This document shows positions 50,860 through 61,634 of a DNA stretch of 64,000 bases, in pieces. The stretch's first letter is position 1. Each line of letters starts with the position of its first letter. Made by a program: the position numbers and the translations under genes. The notes under the pieces were generated by a model, which was given only the letters and a program-made list of their open reading frames with translations, had not been told where the DNA came from and did no database searches. Source of the DNA: Globodera rostochiensis (lineage: Eukaryota; Nematoda; Chromadorea; Rhabditida; Heteroderidae); contig JAEVLN010000006.1 in the NCBI GenBank assembly GCA_018350325.1, positions 186,001 through 250,000 of the forward strand, written 5' to 3'.

Positions 50860-52191
50860 CCAGGCAATGAGACGATTCGAGGGCGTCTGGAAAAGCGGAA
50901 GGATTGGATCCGACGAACTCGGGACTACCAGGGAAAGGCGACGAACATCCGGCAGCTGAAGAGGAGTGCTCGGGAACGGAATCCCGATGAGTTCGACTTC
51001 CACATGTTGCGCAGTCAAGTCGGAGTGAGTTGGGATAGTCGGCAGAACGAGGCAATTAGTGTCTGTGTGCAAGGGATGTAACCGAATTTCCGGACATTTA
51101 GCTGTGTACTGTTACAAATAAAATTAAATGATAAGCTGTGGGGCTTGTGTCGGGACTTTTGAGGCGCTTTTTGGGGTCCATCAAATAATGAGAGGAGATT
51201 TGAGTTTGTCGCACAAATACTATAGTTACACGTAGTTTCAATTTACTTAATTACCGTGAATGATTGATCGCTTTTTGTTGAGTTTGACGGCTTGCACCGG
51301 GATTTGGAAGCGGAGGACGAGGAGCAAGACGAAGCTCAGCGTCTTTTGGACGATGTCAACGACATCGAATACGTGCGCTTCAAATTGGGCATGGAGCGCA
51401 AAGTTAGCGTGGGACAACAAACGCTCTTAACGCTATGCCATCTTTCAATAACCCGCAGAAAATTGAGAAACTGAAGGCGGTGCTTCACTTCTGTGCCGGG
51501 GAAGGGTCGGCATCTAAGCCATTGAACAAACACAAAATTTTTGCGGAGGATGAGGATGAGGGTATCGAAATTGGGAGTTGGTAAGAAACAAAAGCACATT
51601 TAGCTCGGAGCTTCGACCCGTTGAAGTTTTTCAACACTTCCGAGCAATTTTTGGGCCGAACCTTCAATAGACCTTTCGCGAACGAAGCGAGCAAAACTCT
51701 CAACGAAGCGGAGAAAGGAATGCTCAAGGTCTGTGGGGACGCCGAACGGAAAGTAAAAATGGCGAAATTTCCCGGTACTTTTTGGTTATCAACATGACAT
51801 GAGACCGGGTCAACGAAGTTGTGCTGGTGATTGATATGCAAATGATTAAACTATTTATGCATTCAGCGCGCTTTTGTTGACTTTTTTTAAATTTAATTTT
51901 GCACAACCGAAAAGTACCAATTTCCCTTCCATTCAAACTGTCGCTTAATTCCTAAGCCTTAACTAAATAAAAAGTTTTCTTCAGGAAACTGAGAAACAGC
52001 GGCGTCGTCTTTATGCCGAGCTCGGCAAACGCGTGGAAAGGGAGCGCGAGTTGGCGGTGGTTTTGCAGAAATTGGAACTGAAAAGGGATCTGGCGCAGTC
52101 AAGAAAGTCGGAACTGAGACCGAAACTGATCAGAAAAGGGGATGCGGGGAGGGCGGCCGTCTATAAATGGAAGTACGAAAGAAAGAAATGA
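50860..52191 (+). CDS. utp-11: UTP11, U3 snoRNA-associated SSU processome protein (5' exon missing)
   Basis: Nucleolar component of the small-subunit processome that binds early pre-18S rRNA. Exons: 50860 to about 51024 (RGRLEKRKDWIRRTRDYQGK, then ARERNPDEFDFHMLRSQVG), 51283-51402 (FDGLHRDLEAED...EYVRFKLGMERK), then KIEKLKAVLHFCAGEG..., then LRPLKFFNTSEQFLGRTFNR PFANEASKTL, and the last exon ETEKQRRRLYAELGKRVERE...AVYKWKYERKK with TGA at 52189-52191. Hallmarks matching the family are LEKRKDW, NPDEF.F.M, YVR.K, FNRP and the basic C-terminal RA.VYKWK.ERKK. The N-terminal 20 or so residues (usually KAAK...HRERSQP) must lie in a short upstream exon that I could not find. Confidence 0.88.
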
Positions 52192-52345
52192 GACGTTGCA
52201 GTGATCCCATCGATAAATTGCCATTGCGTTGGTTGTTTGTTGCATTTATGGCAGAAAATATTTTATGCATTCTTACAAATGGGAAGACCAATGACGTCGT
52301 GCCAATTATTATATGGCACTAAAAACGTTTCTTGCGTTCCCTTTA

Positions 52346-53495
52346 TCATCCCCGACGGCTTGCGCTTGACGCCCGAAAATGGTAAAAGTCCATCGCTGTG
52401 ACCGAAATGTTCCAACCGGCACTTGTCGTGGCGACGAAAAAGATGAAGAGGAACGTTATCGGGTAGAGGAAGAATTGCGTATTCTTCAGCGTTGGAAGTG
52501 CTGAAAAAAACAACACATGTGACGGAGGACCACAATTCGAATCCAATTGTGTTTTTCCACCGCCATAACAAACAAAAAAAATGGCTTCATTCTAATTTGA
52601 GCATTCGAACCGGTGTATCCGAGAAAGGTCACGTAGTTGTAATATACGGTGGCAATGCACCAAATAGAATTGCCGAAAAGACGCGCAAATAAATTTTGGT
52701 AGTCGATCAATCCTAAAAGTTAATGAATAACCAATCCTAAAAGCGAGTACAAAAAGGGAAACAAACCATAAAAAAGCAAAGGTAAGACGACGTGCAGAAG
52801 GACGAGCAAAGGGAAGAAAGCATTCAAATGGACGTCAAAACAATAGCCCCATTCGACCACGTCACAGTCCCTCGACCGGCGCAAATAGCGATTGGAAATG
52901 AGCCTAAAGGGACGAAACACTAACTAAAATATTTTAGTAAAATAAATGAAGCCAAAGGAGTCCCTGCCCCCTTCGTTCGGAAAGCGGGAAAGAAATCCGA
53001 GAACTGTTCTTAGTTTTAAGGAATGGGAAGGTGTGTAAATTTAAACATAGAAAAATCGAACAATTCCTTTTTGGGTGCGGCATATTATTCCTTTGTCTGA
53101 GCTAAAAAAAAATTGTGACCAAAGTGTTGTGGCGACGATAAGGCCAATTCCGATGCAGTCGATGAACACGGCCCAGAGGAAAAAAGCGCAGAACGAAGAA
53201 AATGACAAATTGAGCGACAAAGCGAACAGAACACTCGACCCGAGCAGAGAGAGGGCCAAAAGGACGAGGAATGCGGGGTCATCACGAGCCCATTGATCCT
53301 TGGCCTCTAAAATGTTTGATTTTCATAATAATTAAACGAATGAATCACGGCACTTTTTCTGTACATGAAATTCCTGTACACTTTCTGCGGGTTGATCAGT
53401 AGGTAAAGCATCTGCCAAGCGGCAAATTCAAAGTCCATTTGGCGAATGTGCACTAAACGACGGAAGAAACGGCTGAGTTTTGCAGCTGCTGTCAT
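52346..53495 (-). CDS. unc-50: UNC-50 homologue, Golgi membrane protein
   Basis: Multipass Golgi protein needed in C. elegans for surface delivery of certain nicotinic acetylcholine receptors. ATG 53495 gives MTAAAKLSRFFRRLVHIRQM, then DFEFAAWQMLYLLINPQKVY and RNFMYRK, nearly identical to other family members. Exon 2 starts at 53305 (AKDQWARDDPAFLVLLALSL; AVFIDCIGIGLIVATTLW). Exon 3 has LISNRYLRRSRDCDVVEWGY and CFDVHLNAFFPLLVLLHVVL. Exon 4 has LFARLFGNSIWCIATVYYNY VTFLGYT. The last exon has LKNTQFFLYPITFLFIFFVA and ends at 52346. Compared with the usual DYDVEWGY the sequence reads DCDVVEWGY, a one-residue insertion. Upstream exons cannot be excluded. Confidence 0.93.
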
Positions 53496-54043
53496 TCTAA
53501 CGGCCGAAAAGCAACCGACGTTTGAGGAAGAACTAAAATCATTTAGAAAAGCTTTTGACAGATGCGATGAACGAACAATCTGCTGGCGTCGGAAGTGATG
53601 GACGCGGGCGTGGAGCACCCGCTCCGGTTCCAATAATAGTCCTTCCTCGCACCACCAGAAAATGAGGTTGAAGGAGACTGACAGGCGACTAAAACTTTTT
53701 TAAATATTATTTCCTGAAAGATTCGTAACCTTTCGGGTGAAATGGCTTCTTTCTGTTATCAGCCGCGTTCATAGGTCATGGAATCCGCAAAACAAAATTA
53801 AATGAATGGAAAAACAAAACAAATTTAAAGGAATGAAAGTTATGCCTTTAAACTTTAAGAAACGTACAAAAATGAGAAAGAATAATTTATGTAAAATGTG
53901 CCAATTTTACATCATAAACAAGAAAACCAAAGAGAGCGAATACCAAAGCCTAAGACACAAACGGGCCAATCCGAGTGAAATTGCAGCATCGAAGCCTTAA
54001 ATCAAAAGTTTCACCAAAAATAGTCGAAAAAATGAACATCGCA
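53496..54043. other. Spacer between OST4 and unc-50
   Basis: About 550 bp between two minus-strand genes. No additional gene is supported. A Lys/Asn-rich plus-strand frame at 53806-54000 has no recognisable feature. Confidence 0.4.
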
Positions 54044-54201
54044 TCACTGCTGAGGCTGTTTCTTCTGGTTGGCGACAATGTAATGGTAGAAGATGACCAA
54101 AACGAAGATGGTGACGCCGAGCACATTAGCCATGATACCTAAACAGCTTAAGTTTTTTTAGGAGTAAACAGTTAAATACCCAATTGCATGTCCGTGATCA
54201 T
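54044..54201 (-). CDS. OST4, oligosaccharyltransferase minimal subunit (38 aa)
   Basis: A tiny two-exon gene: exon 1 is 54201-54180 and exon 2 is 54138-54044, with a 41-nt GT-AG intron inside a glycine codon. The 38-residue product starts MITDMQLGIMANVLGV and continues TIFVLVIFYHYIVANQKKQP QQ. Human OST4 has the same layout: MITDVQL, a single membrane helix, a YHY motif and a Lys-containing tail. OST4 is a subunit of the ER oligosaccharyltransferase that N-glycosylates proteins. It stabilises the catalytic STT3 subunit. It lies in a run of minus-strand genes. Its small size makes it easy to miss in automated annotation. Confidence 0.93.
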
Positions 54202-55151
54202 TCTTTTTATTCTCGATAGGCAATTCGCAGTGTAATAGTATAATATCAGCGCTTATAAGTCTAAGGCTTTAATTCTTGTATAAAAACAGGGTGCGTAACT
54301 TTTTTGACGAATTACGCACAAAACATGTTTTTAGTCGCGTCGTTTAACGAACCTAAAAATACCTATGCTGAGGTTTTCATGGAAGAATACAAACGTTTCC
54401 GATTTTCCTACCAAATCATAAACCAATCAATCTTCTCGTTCTCTAATGCACAAATTTGAAAAAAGTTTGTGCGTACCACTCACTGAACAAATTATGAATG
54501 GGGACACGATTTTTAGATTTAACCATTTTATGCGCTTTGTTTTGTCGAGATGTGCATGAAAAACATTGGTGTCCGTACGTTTTGCCTCCCCAGCAAAAAT
54601 GGACGTTTTGCCTCCCCAGCAAAATGGACATTTTGTCAACTCATCAAAAACTTAAATTTCGGTCAATTTCAAACCCCGGACACAAATTCGAAGGTTTTTC
54701 AATTTCAAATTTTTTCGAAATTTCTTGGCCTCAAAAACATTCAAACACATGCTCAATCATTCAAGAAACATACCCTAGGCAAAACGTAAGGTGGCAAAAC
54801 GTACATTTTTGCTGGGGAGGCGAACGTACCGGAGGCAAAACGTAGTGTAACCAAAACATTTTTTAGTCGGAATTTCGTCGTTCATTCCATTTTTCCCAAA
54901 AAACCAGGTTGTCTTCTGACCGATTTGAATCCATGAAATGACTTTCTTTGAGGAATATTGTATTATTTCAGGTCCAGTCGGAACTGTTCAAGCTTTTCGG
55001 AAAAGTATCGTTTGCTTGTAAAGCTTTTTTCACACAAAATCAAAAACAATTCAGGCATTTTACATATTAGCTAAATAAACTCAAAACTATAAAAACAAAA
55101 CAAAAGTGTTCAATGCAATGGGATCGCTTGATCATTTCACTCTGCTGATCT
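54202..55151. other. Spacer with foldback element
   Basis: No gene is supported between the small membrane protein gene and OST4. It contains one foldback element (54568-54852), and the rest is AT-rich. Confidence 0.45.
54568..54852. mobile_element. Foldback MITE with TACGTTTTGCCTCCCCAGCA ends
   Basis: The 8-mer AAAACATT flanks both sides (54560-54567 and 54853-54860). The left end GGTGTCCGTACGTTTTGCC pairs with the right-end complement GGTTACACTACGTTTTGCC. Each end holds two or three tandem copies of ACGTTTTGCCTCCCCAGCA. The interior includes a fragment of the common core (CAAACCCCGGACACAAATTC). It is 285 bp with no coding capacity. Confidence 0.88.
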
Positions 55152-55767
55152 CTACAAGCTTTTTCTGTTCAAATAATTCGTCTGCAGTGCAGTGACAGTG
55201 CCGAGCATAACTCCGAAGTTGACTCCGATAAGGACGCTAACCAAAACGGACTGAACAAAACGGAAAGACATCACCCGTAAAGAACGGGGACCAATTAACA
55301 CATTTGCCACGCCAATGGCTCCGCCAAAGAGTAAGCCGAACCTAAAATAGGTGAACTCTGTCCAATATTTGTCATTCGCAACACCTTGCCCTACTTTGCG
55401 CATTTTCTGACTGTGTTCGGCATGACCTCACGCCATTCTCTCAGCAATTCCTTCGCGCCTTCGAAAGTCGATGGCAATAACAAACTTTTCTTGTATTTCT
55501 GCACGAATTCCTCTGCTCGGCTCCTCTCTTTACGTTCATTTTCGCTCCTATCCGATTGTACGTCCTTCCACTTCGCTAAACCCAATGAGTTTAATTAAAC
55601 GCTATTTTCGAAAAAATGAGCGACTGTCAATTTTCTTCGATTGTTTAAAAACGGTTTCGAGAAAGCGGAATTAACATACATTTCTTGTTAACTGTTGACG
55701 CACCGTCAGCCCCAATAATACGCAAAAACTCGGCGTCGCCTTCTCTTTTTCTTTCTTCAGCCATCAT
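55152..55767 (-). CDS. Small two-helix membrane protein of unknown function
   Basis: Three exons in phase: ATG 55767 (MMAEERKREGDAEFLRIIGA DG), a middle exon to about 55390 (KWKDVQSDRSENERKERSRA; FEGAKELLREWREVMPNTVR KCAK), and the last exon from about 55338 (FGLLFGGAIGVANVLIGPRS LRVM; SVLVSVLIGVNFGVMLGTVT). It ends ALQTNYLNRKSL with TAG at 55152. The N-terminal half is charged and probably helical; the C-terminal half has two Gly-rich hydrophobic segments. I do not recognise the family. Its start lies about 200 bp downstream of the mrps-30 stop on the same strand. Confidence 0.7.
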
Positions 55768-55970
55768 TTTTTGCTTTTATAAAACGCAATTTATTTTCGA
55801 TAAAAATTTAAGAATATATTGATCGACAGTGTTAGGACAACTTTGGCTAAAGAGCTGGATTTTGGAAGACAAATTTTCTATGAGACAAACGACAAATAAA
55901 AAAACATTTGAACAAAATGGTGAATTGAAATCCAAAGAACTTTCCACGAAGCGACACGCTTTAGACGACA

Positions 55971-58129
55971 CACATTTGGAGAATCCGTTCCAACACGAAA
56001 GGATTCAGTCCATCTTTTAAAAGGCCGTCCAAAGGGTCGATGTATTGAAAATTTTTCTGTAATTAAACAAAATTGTGGGAATATGCTCGAGAAAAACCGA
56101 CCGTCCCCTGATCGAATTCGTCATACAGTTTGAAAGGCCCACTGACACAACAGTAATTGGTCCGCTGATTGTTGAAGCCTAAGAATTCGAGTTTCAAAGA
56201 GACTATCGTGCCCTGCCCACCTTCAACATCGATGTTAATTGCTATGGTATTAAGTTGGCCGAGAGCGAAGTAGAACATCTGCGAGCCGTCCGAAAGGACC
56301 AATTGCGAACTCAGCGGGCTAAGAATCTCCGTGTACTGAGTGTGGCCTAAACTTAAATAATATAAGAACCATTTAAATATTCGACTATTTGGCCTTAAAA
56401 GGCACGCACTTGCCCATTGACTGACCGAGACAGTGCGCTTGGCCATTCAGCCAATTGAAGAGAGAAGCGACCGCCGTTGCGGCCAAACACTCCTCCAACA
56501 CTTCCCGTCGCTCAATTTCCGAGTCGCAACGCCAATGCTCGTCCAAACGTTTGATCAACGAAGTGATGTCCTTGACGGCCAATCGACCAAATTTATGTGT
56601 TTCGCCTGAACAGAAAAAGATTATCAATTAATTTTAAGGAGTTAACAAGCTTTATTTTGAGTAAACAACGATGATGAATGGGACTTACCCGAGTCATATT
56701 CGTAGCCGGGACACTGCCAAAGCGGATTTTTGTCTGATAAAAGATTGTACATCAAAGGCGACAAGAGCACTTCATTCGCAACATCGACAGACGGCGGGAA
56801 AAGAGTCGCCTCGAGTTTGGCACGCTCATTCCAGTCGAAAAGCTAAACATTTGGGAGCCATTCTCACTCCTAAAGCACTTTTTGTTACCTTTTTCATGGG
56901 ATTCTTCGCCCTCACCTGCACAATGTGCTTGTCGCGCATTGTAAAGGCGAGTTCGCCAAGGCGCCGTCTAAATTTGTTATAAAATGCCCGTTTATTAGCC
57001 CGAAAGTTTGTGATCTTATCAAAAAAAAAGAAGATTCATTAGGCGGCAATGTCTCAAAATCGGTTTCCGAATGTTTGCATAAGTTTGTTTTGCCGGACTT
57101 GGGACCTGTCATCGCCGGTGAACTTCGTCTTGCGAATTTGCGGCACCTCCTCCTCCTTTTCCCAAACGGGCAAATCCTCGTACAGAGAGAGAAAGCCGGC
57201 CCTCACCCAAAAAGATTCGCAACGGTCGCAGTGCGAAACCTTCGAATTTAAGCGCGTAAATGACCAAATATTGACTCACGCGATAATCGGCAATTTTGGA
57301 ATTGCCATGGGCCATCGTCAGCTGGGCGTCGTCAACGAGCGACCGAAGGAATTTGGCCCGATTTTCGGCCCTTTCCGTCTCGGGGTGATTTTCCCTTTTG
57401 GCCATTTCCTCCCGTTCCAAGTGCAACGCCAAACTTTCGACGACACTTTTCTGCGAAAGAAAAGCAAAGTAAAATGTTTCTGGTTGATTCCGGCCCAATC
57501 GATTTGGTCTCTATTTATAAAATTCCATGAAAAGTGACAAATATTCCCCAGCATGGTAAAATACGGTCGATTTTGCAACCACAAAAACCCAACGAATACC
57601 TCAAATCTGGCAGTTGGCAACCTGAGTCCCTTGTAAAAGTCTTCAAACTCCTGCTCGGCCTCGTCGGCATTGGCCAGCCGTGTCTTCGTGGCATATTTGT
57701 AAAAGTCAAGCACGTTGAAGAAGTTCGGAGTGGGCGGAATGGCCCAGGCAGAACGCGGTTTCGACAGAGGTGCCATCCAAGCCCTTACAAACCAACGACT
57801 TTAGCATAACTGAATGCTCTTTAGTAACCTGTGCCAACGCTTCTCTGCTTGTTTCCACTCCCTCTCGTAAGGATTCACAAAATCAATCTTCTCCTTTACC
57901 GTTGGCAGCAAATTCACCAGGTCTTGCACCTCATAATAGTCCTGCAAACGCCACCCAACCAAAGACTCGTCGGCGGGGCTCTGACAGGTTTATTTCCATA
58001 TTTCCCAGAAATTCCAATTAAAAAAGGTTTTACAATTGCTTCTTCGGCGACTATACTCGGCCGATCGGCAATTTTACGACGATACCACGGGGCCTTGACC
58101 ATTCCCGGCGGCGGCTTCCAATAGCGCAT
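55971..58129 (-). CDS. mrps-30: Mitochondrial ribosomal protein mL65 (MRPS30/PDCD9)
   Basis: Large-subunit protein of the mitochondrial ribosome (mL65, formerly S30). The C-terminal half aligns with the human protein from memory: LEECLAATAVASLFNWLNGQ A, then SDGSQMFYFALGQLNTIAIN, then GPFKLYDEFDQGT spliced on to KNFQYIDPLDGLLKDGLNPF and VLERILQMCVV, with the stop at 55971. Middle exons include RRRLGELAFTMRDKHIVQ, LFDWNERAKLEATLFPPSVD and NPLWQCPGYEYDSG. The N-terminus from ATG 58129 is MRYWKPPPGMVKAPWYRRKI ADRPSIVAEEA, followed by DYYEVQDLVNLLPTVKEKID and NFFNVLDFYKYATKTRLANA. The N-terminal exons are assigned to the same gene because strand, spacing and the PSIVA segment fit, but similarity there is weak. 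Confidence 0.78.
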
Positions 58130-58134
58130 ATTGA

Positions 58135-58440
58135 TAATTAGGGAGTGTAATTATCTGCACATAAAATCTTGAAATATGCGCATAAAATATGCACCAAAAA
58201 TTGCAAAATATGCACATAAAATGAAAAATTCTCAAGGCATTTCAGAGAAAATAGGGGTATATTTTTCGTTATTATTGCATTGCCACCTTAGCTTAGGGTG
58301 CGTTAGTCTTAGGCCTAGCCTAAGACCAGGTTGGTTTACGCTAACAAATAAGCCTAACGAACCCCAAGCCATGGTGTCTTAAGGCCTACACCTAACGAAC
58401 CCCAAGCCAGGGTGGCTTCGGCCTAAGCCTAATGAACCCC
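58135..58440. repeat. Dispersed repeats: TGCACATAAAAT and AACGAACCCCAAGCC blocks
   Basis: 58139-58240 starts TAGGGAGTGTAATTATCTGC and continues with ATGCACATAAAAT motifs, a relative of the hAT-type MITE at 16879. 58280-58440 contains several CCTAACGAACCCCAAGCCA units. The same units occur inverted at 61365-61440 (TTGGGGTTCGTTAGGCTTA), on the far side of the LINE. Confidence 0.7.
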
Positions 58441-58725
58441 TATCTAACTTTCCCCACAGCGATTCGATTTTGGGGCTTTAGTTCGGAAAAGATTTGAATT
58501 TTGTCCTAAAGAACGCCAAACGAGAGAAAGTTAGAGAAAGAAAGGAAATTTGTTTAATTCTCTCGCACTCTCTATTTATTGGCACACATCTCGCTTTTTG
58601 AGTCGCCGTGTCCCCCAGTTGTTCTATCCGGGTTTGGGTTATTTTAAAAAAAGTCGGGTTCCCTTAATTTTCAAAAACCGATTTAAATTCTCATTTTTAT
58701 TTTCTATTGCCGAATTCGTAATCAG

Positions 58726-59033
58726 TAGGGCCCGGATTTTTTTGTTAATTTTTTTCGTGGATTCCTTACCATGAGAGAAGCCCAAAGATAGTCTTTGTTT
58801 TGAAAAATTTTTGAATTAGGGCGCCTTTTTAGCACATATCAAAACTAGAGCCCGGCGGGAACGGGATTCCCGCGGGAAAAGTACGGGAATCCCGGTCCCG
58901 TTCCTGTCTTTTTTGCCCAGCGGGATTTTTTACGGGAACGGGAAAAAGACGGGATTCCCGTCCCGTTCTTTTTGAAAACCCCGTTCCCGTTCCCGGAAAT
59001 TTTTTTTTACCGAGCTCTAGTTTCCGGGCCCTA
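58726..59033. mobile_element. hAT-type MITE with exact 8-bp target duplication
   Basis: The 8-mer GTAATCAG flanks both sides (58718-58725 and 59034-59041). The ends are TAGGGCCCGGA and its complement. The interior is a cluster of inverted GGGAACGGGATTCCCG motifs (58858-59000) that can fold extensively. It is 308 bp without coding capacity. TAGGG ends with an 8-bp duplication fit hAT. Confidence 0.88.
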
Positions 59034-59198
59034 GTAATCAGCGGTAGGGGACGACTGAGTCTGGGCTAACTGAGTCTGGCCGACTGAGTCTGGTTGGCAG
59101 GAAAAAATTTTTAAACTTAAATCTTGTAAAGTCAAGCAATCTAAAAATATAAAACATTCTTAAACAAAAATTAAAGCAAACAAGCATAAAAGAATAAA

Positions 59199-59253
59199 AC
59201 AATCATTGATTCAATTCTTCATGTGATACTTTTTGGAAATTCCGGCAAGAAAA
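59199..59253. repeat. Left copy of 55-bp direct repeat flanking LINE
   Basis: This 55-bp segment (ACAATCATTGATTCAATTCT to CCGGCAAGAAAA) recurs at 61253-61307 with one difference (ATTG versus ATTA). It most simply reads as a long target-site duplication created by the LINE insertion. Confidence 0.85.
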
Positions 59254-61173
59254 AGCCCAGCAAAATTAACTACCCACCCCACATAAAATCAATTTTAAAC
59301 CAAAGAGCCATTTTATTTCGCCTCGCAAAAACCGACCCCACCCTCAAAAAATCTTACATCCAACTATCCAAAACAGCCAAATCCCTAACCATCCAACACC
59401 ATAAAGCTTCAATACGAAAAACCCTCTCCAGCCAAACCAAACTATATTCATACTTGCGCAAATTTTCAAAAAATTATCAAAATTCATATTCCCTGCAAAT
59501 AAACAATGAATTGATCTCACACATTCCTTCAATTTGTGAAATATTCGCCGATACATTCTTCAAGTCATTCCAAAACATTCCGCTACTCAATCCACCCTCA
59601 ATCCACTGTACCTACCACAAAACAATTGATGATATCGATTTTGACGTTCTAAAGGTCTCACACGTTCTACAGCAACTACCCAACAAACTCAACAGTTCAC
59701 CTGATCACCTCAATTTTCGCCTCCTCAAAAATTGTCACCTGGAACTCACTCCCATTCTCTCTGACCTCTTCCGACTATCCATGGACACATGTTTTATCCC
59801 GGACATTTGGAAATGCTCTCTCATTGTTCCTATACCCAAAAAAAGGAAATAAGCATGATCCCTCAAATTATCGCCCCATTTCTATAACCTCTTCCCTATG
59901 CAGAATAATGGAGAAAATCATCTATTCCCAACTATTACATTTTCTTAACTCAGTCAAATTCTTCCACAAAAACCAATTTGGCTTCCTCAAAGGGCGATCC
60001 ACTACTTTGCAATTAATCTCTTCCATCCACCTCTGGTACAAATCAATTATGGAAAAACAGTCTATCCACACCATTTAAGTTGACTTTAAAAAAACCTGTG
60101 ACTCCGTTCCTCATCGCTTCCTTATTTACAAACTTTCCCAAATAGGCGTAAGGGGCAAACTCCTCCCATGGTTCTCCAATTATTTAAATAATAGGAAATT
60201 CATTGTTAAAATTCAAAATCATCAATCTTCCCCTCGCAACATATTATCAGGAGTACCACAGGGTTCAGTCCTAAGTCCACTACTTTTTCTCATCTATGTT
60301 AACGATTTACCCCCAAATGTAAACCCAACAGTCCAAATAAAACTCTTCGCTGACGATCTCAAACTCTTCAAATCAACTCTCACCAATCACACCGATCATG
60401 CACTACAAAACGCTATAAACTCAATTTACCAATGGAGCTTAAACTGGGCCCTCCCAATTTCAATAGAAAAGTCATGTCTACTCCACATAGGAAACCCAAC
60501 CTCCAATACTGTCTACCATATCAACAACCAATCACTCTACCCACAAGAATCCATAACCGACTTAGGAATTCTTATCGACAACAAACTCCTTTTCCACCAA
60601 CACATTTCTGCAATTGTCAAAAAAGCATACTACCGTTCATACCAACTCACACGTGTACTAAACTCTTCAAACCCATCCATCTGGTCACAAGCATTTAAAC
60701 TGTACATCAGGCCCCTACTTGAATATGGCTCAGAAATCTGGTCACCGGCAAATCGTAACCTCATCGACAAAATTGAAAATGTTCAAAAATACTTTACCCG
60801 CATTGCCTTACTCAAATCAAAACATTTACAACTATCATACCCACAACGTCTTAAACTTTTCAAATTACCTTCTCTCGAACTTCGCAGAAAAATAATTGAT
60901 TTAACCACTCTTTTCAAAATTTGTACACGCCAAACACATCTAAATCCCAATGAAATATTAACCTTCTCACGCCGTCCCATTAGGAGACATCCCTTTCAGA
61001 TTGTAGCAACACATAAAACATCCAAAACCCAAAACTCATTTGTTAACCGCAATATAAATTTCTGGAACACCCTTCCAAGACACTTATTTGAATCTGGTTC
61101 GTCAAAGCACTTCTCAAAACTAGTTCACACGCACCTTCTAACTTTGAATTTATTTCATTTCGATTTACTGTGA
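59254..61173 (+). pseudogene. Degenerate reverse transcriptase of the LINE
   Basis: Recognisable RT blocks in order: LNSSPDHLNFRLLKNC, DIWKCSLIVPIPKK, NYRPISITSSLCRIMEKIIY, NQFGFLKGRSTTLQLI, VDFKKTCDSVPHRFLIYKLS, SGVPQGSVLSPLLFLIYVND and the catalytic FADDLKLF near 60.35 kb. These are followed by DLGILIDNKLLFHQHI and a C-terminal LRPLLEYGSEIWSP region. The frame breaks at an A7 run near 59840 (one-base shift) and at a TAA at 60076-60078 inside the conserved palm. The first catalytic block reads DFKKTCD instead of the usual DF.KAFD. The element is therefore dead. The motif set suits the Jockey/CR1/I group; I cannot place it more finely. Confidence 0.88.
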
Positions 61174-61252
61174 CAGACACAAATCTCACATCTGTAAGTG
61201 ACATAAGTCATAGACATTTGTCCTTGATGCTGAATAAATTAAAAAAAAAAAT
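59254..61252 (+). mobile_element. 5'-truncated non-LTR retrotransposon (LINE)
   Basis: A 2.0-kb insertion bounded by the 55-bp direct repeat and ending in TGAATAAATT plus an A11 tail. It contains most of a reverse transcriptase but no endonuclease domain, so the 5' part was lost, as is common for target-primed reverse transcription. It lies between inverted copies of the CCTAACGAACCCC repeat. Confidence 0.9.
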
Positions 61253-61307
61253 ACAATCATTAATTCAATTCTTCATGTGATACTTTTTGGAAATTCCGGC
61301 AAGAAAA
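61253..61307. repeat. Right copy of 55-bp direct repeat flanking LINE
   Basis: Matches 59199-59253 at 54 of 55 positions and lies directly after the A-tail of the LINE. Confidence 0.85.
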
Positions 61308-61634
61308 TCGATTATTATTTGGGGGTTTGATTCTGCATGGCATATTGATGGTCGCCCAAAAAATGGTACTTGGGGTTCGTTAGGCTTAAGCCTAAGACAC
61401 CCTGGCTTGGGGTTTGTTAGGCTTAGGCCTTAAGCCTATTAATGTAAAAACGGATAACAAAACGAAAAATTTTCCAAAAAATCATAAATGTTGAAATCAT
61501 AGATTGGATGATTGATAAATCTGATGTCATATTCGTGATCAGCGACCTCGATAACCCCGGAGTACTTCTCAGAATTACATAAAACTGATTTTTTTTTTTA
61601 AATTCGGGGACCTATATAAGACAGGGTACGCATC

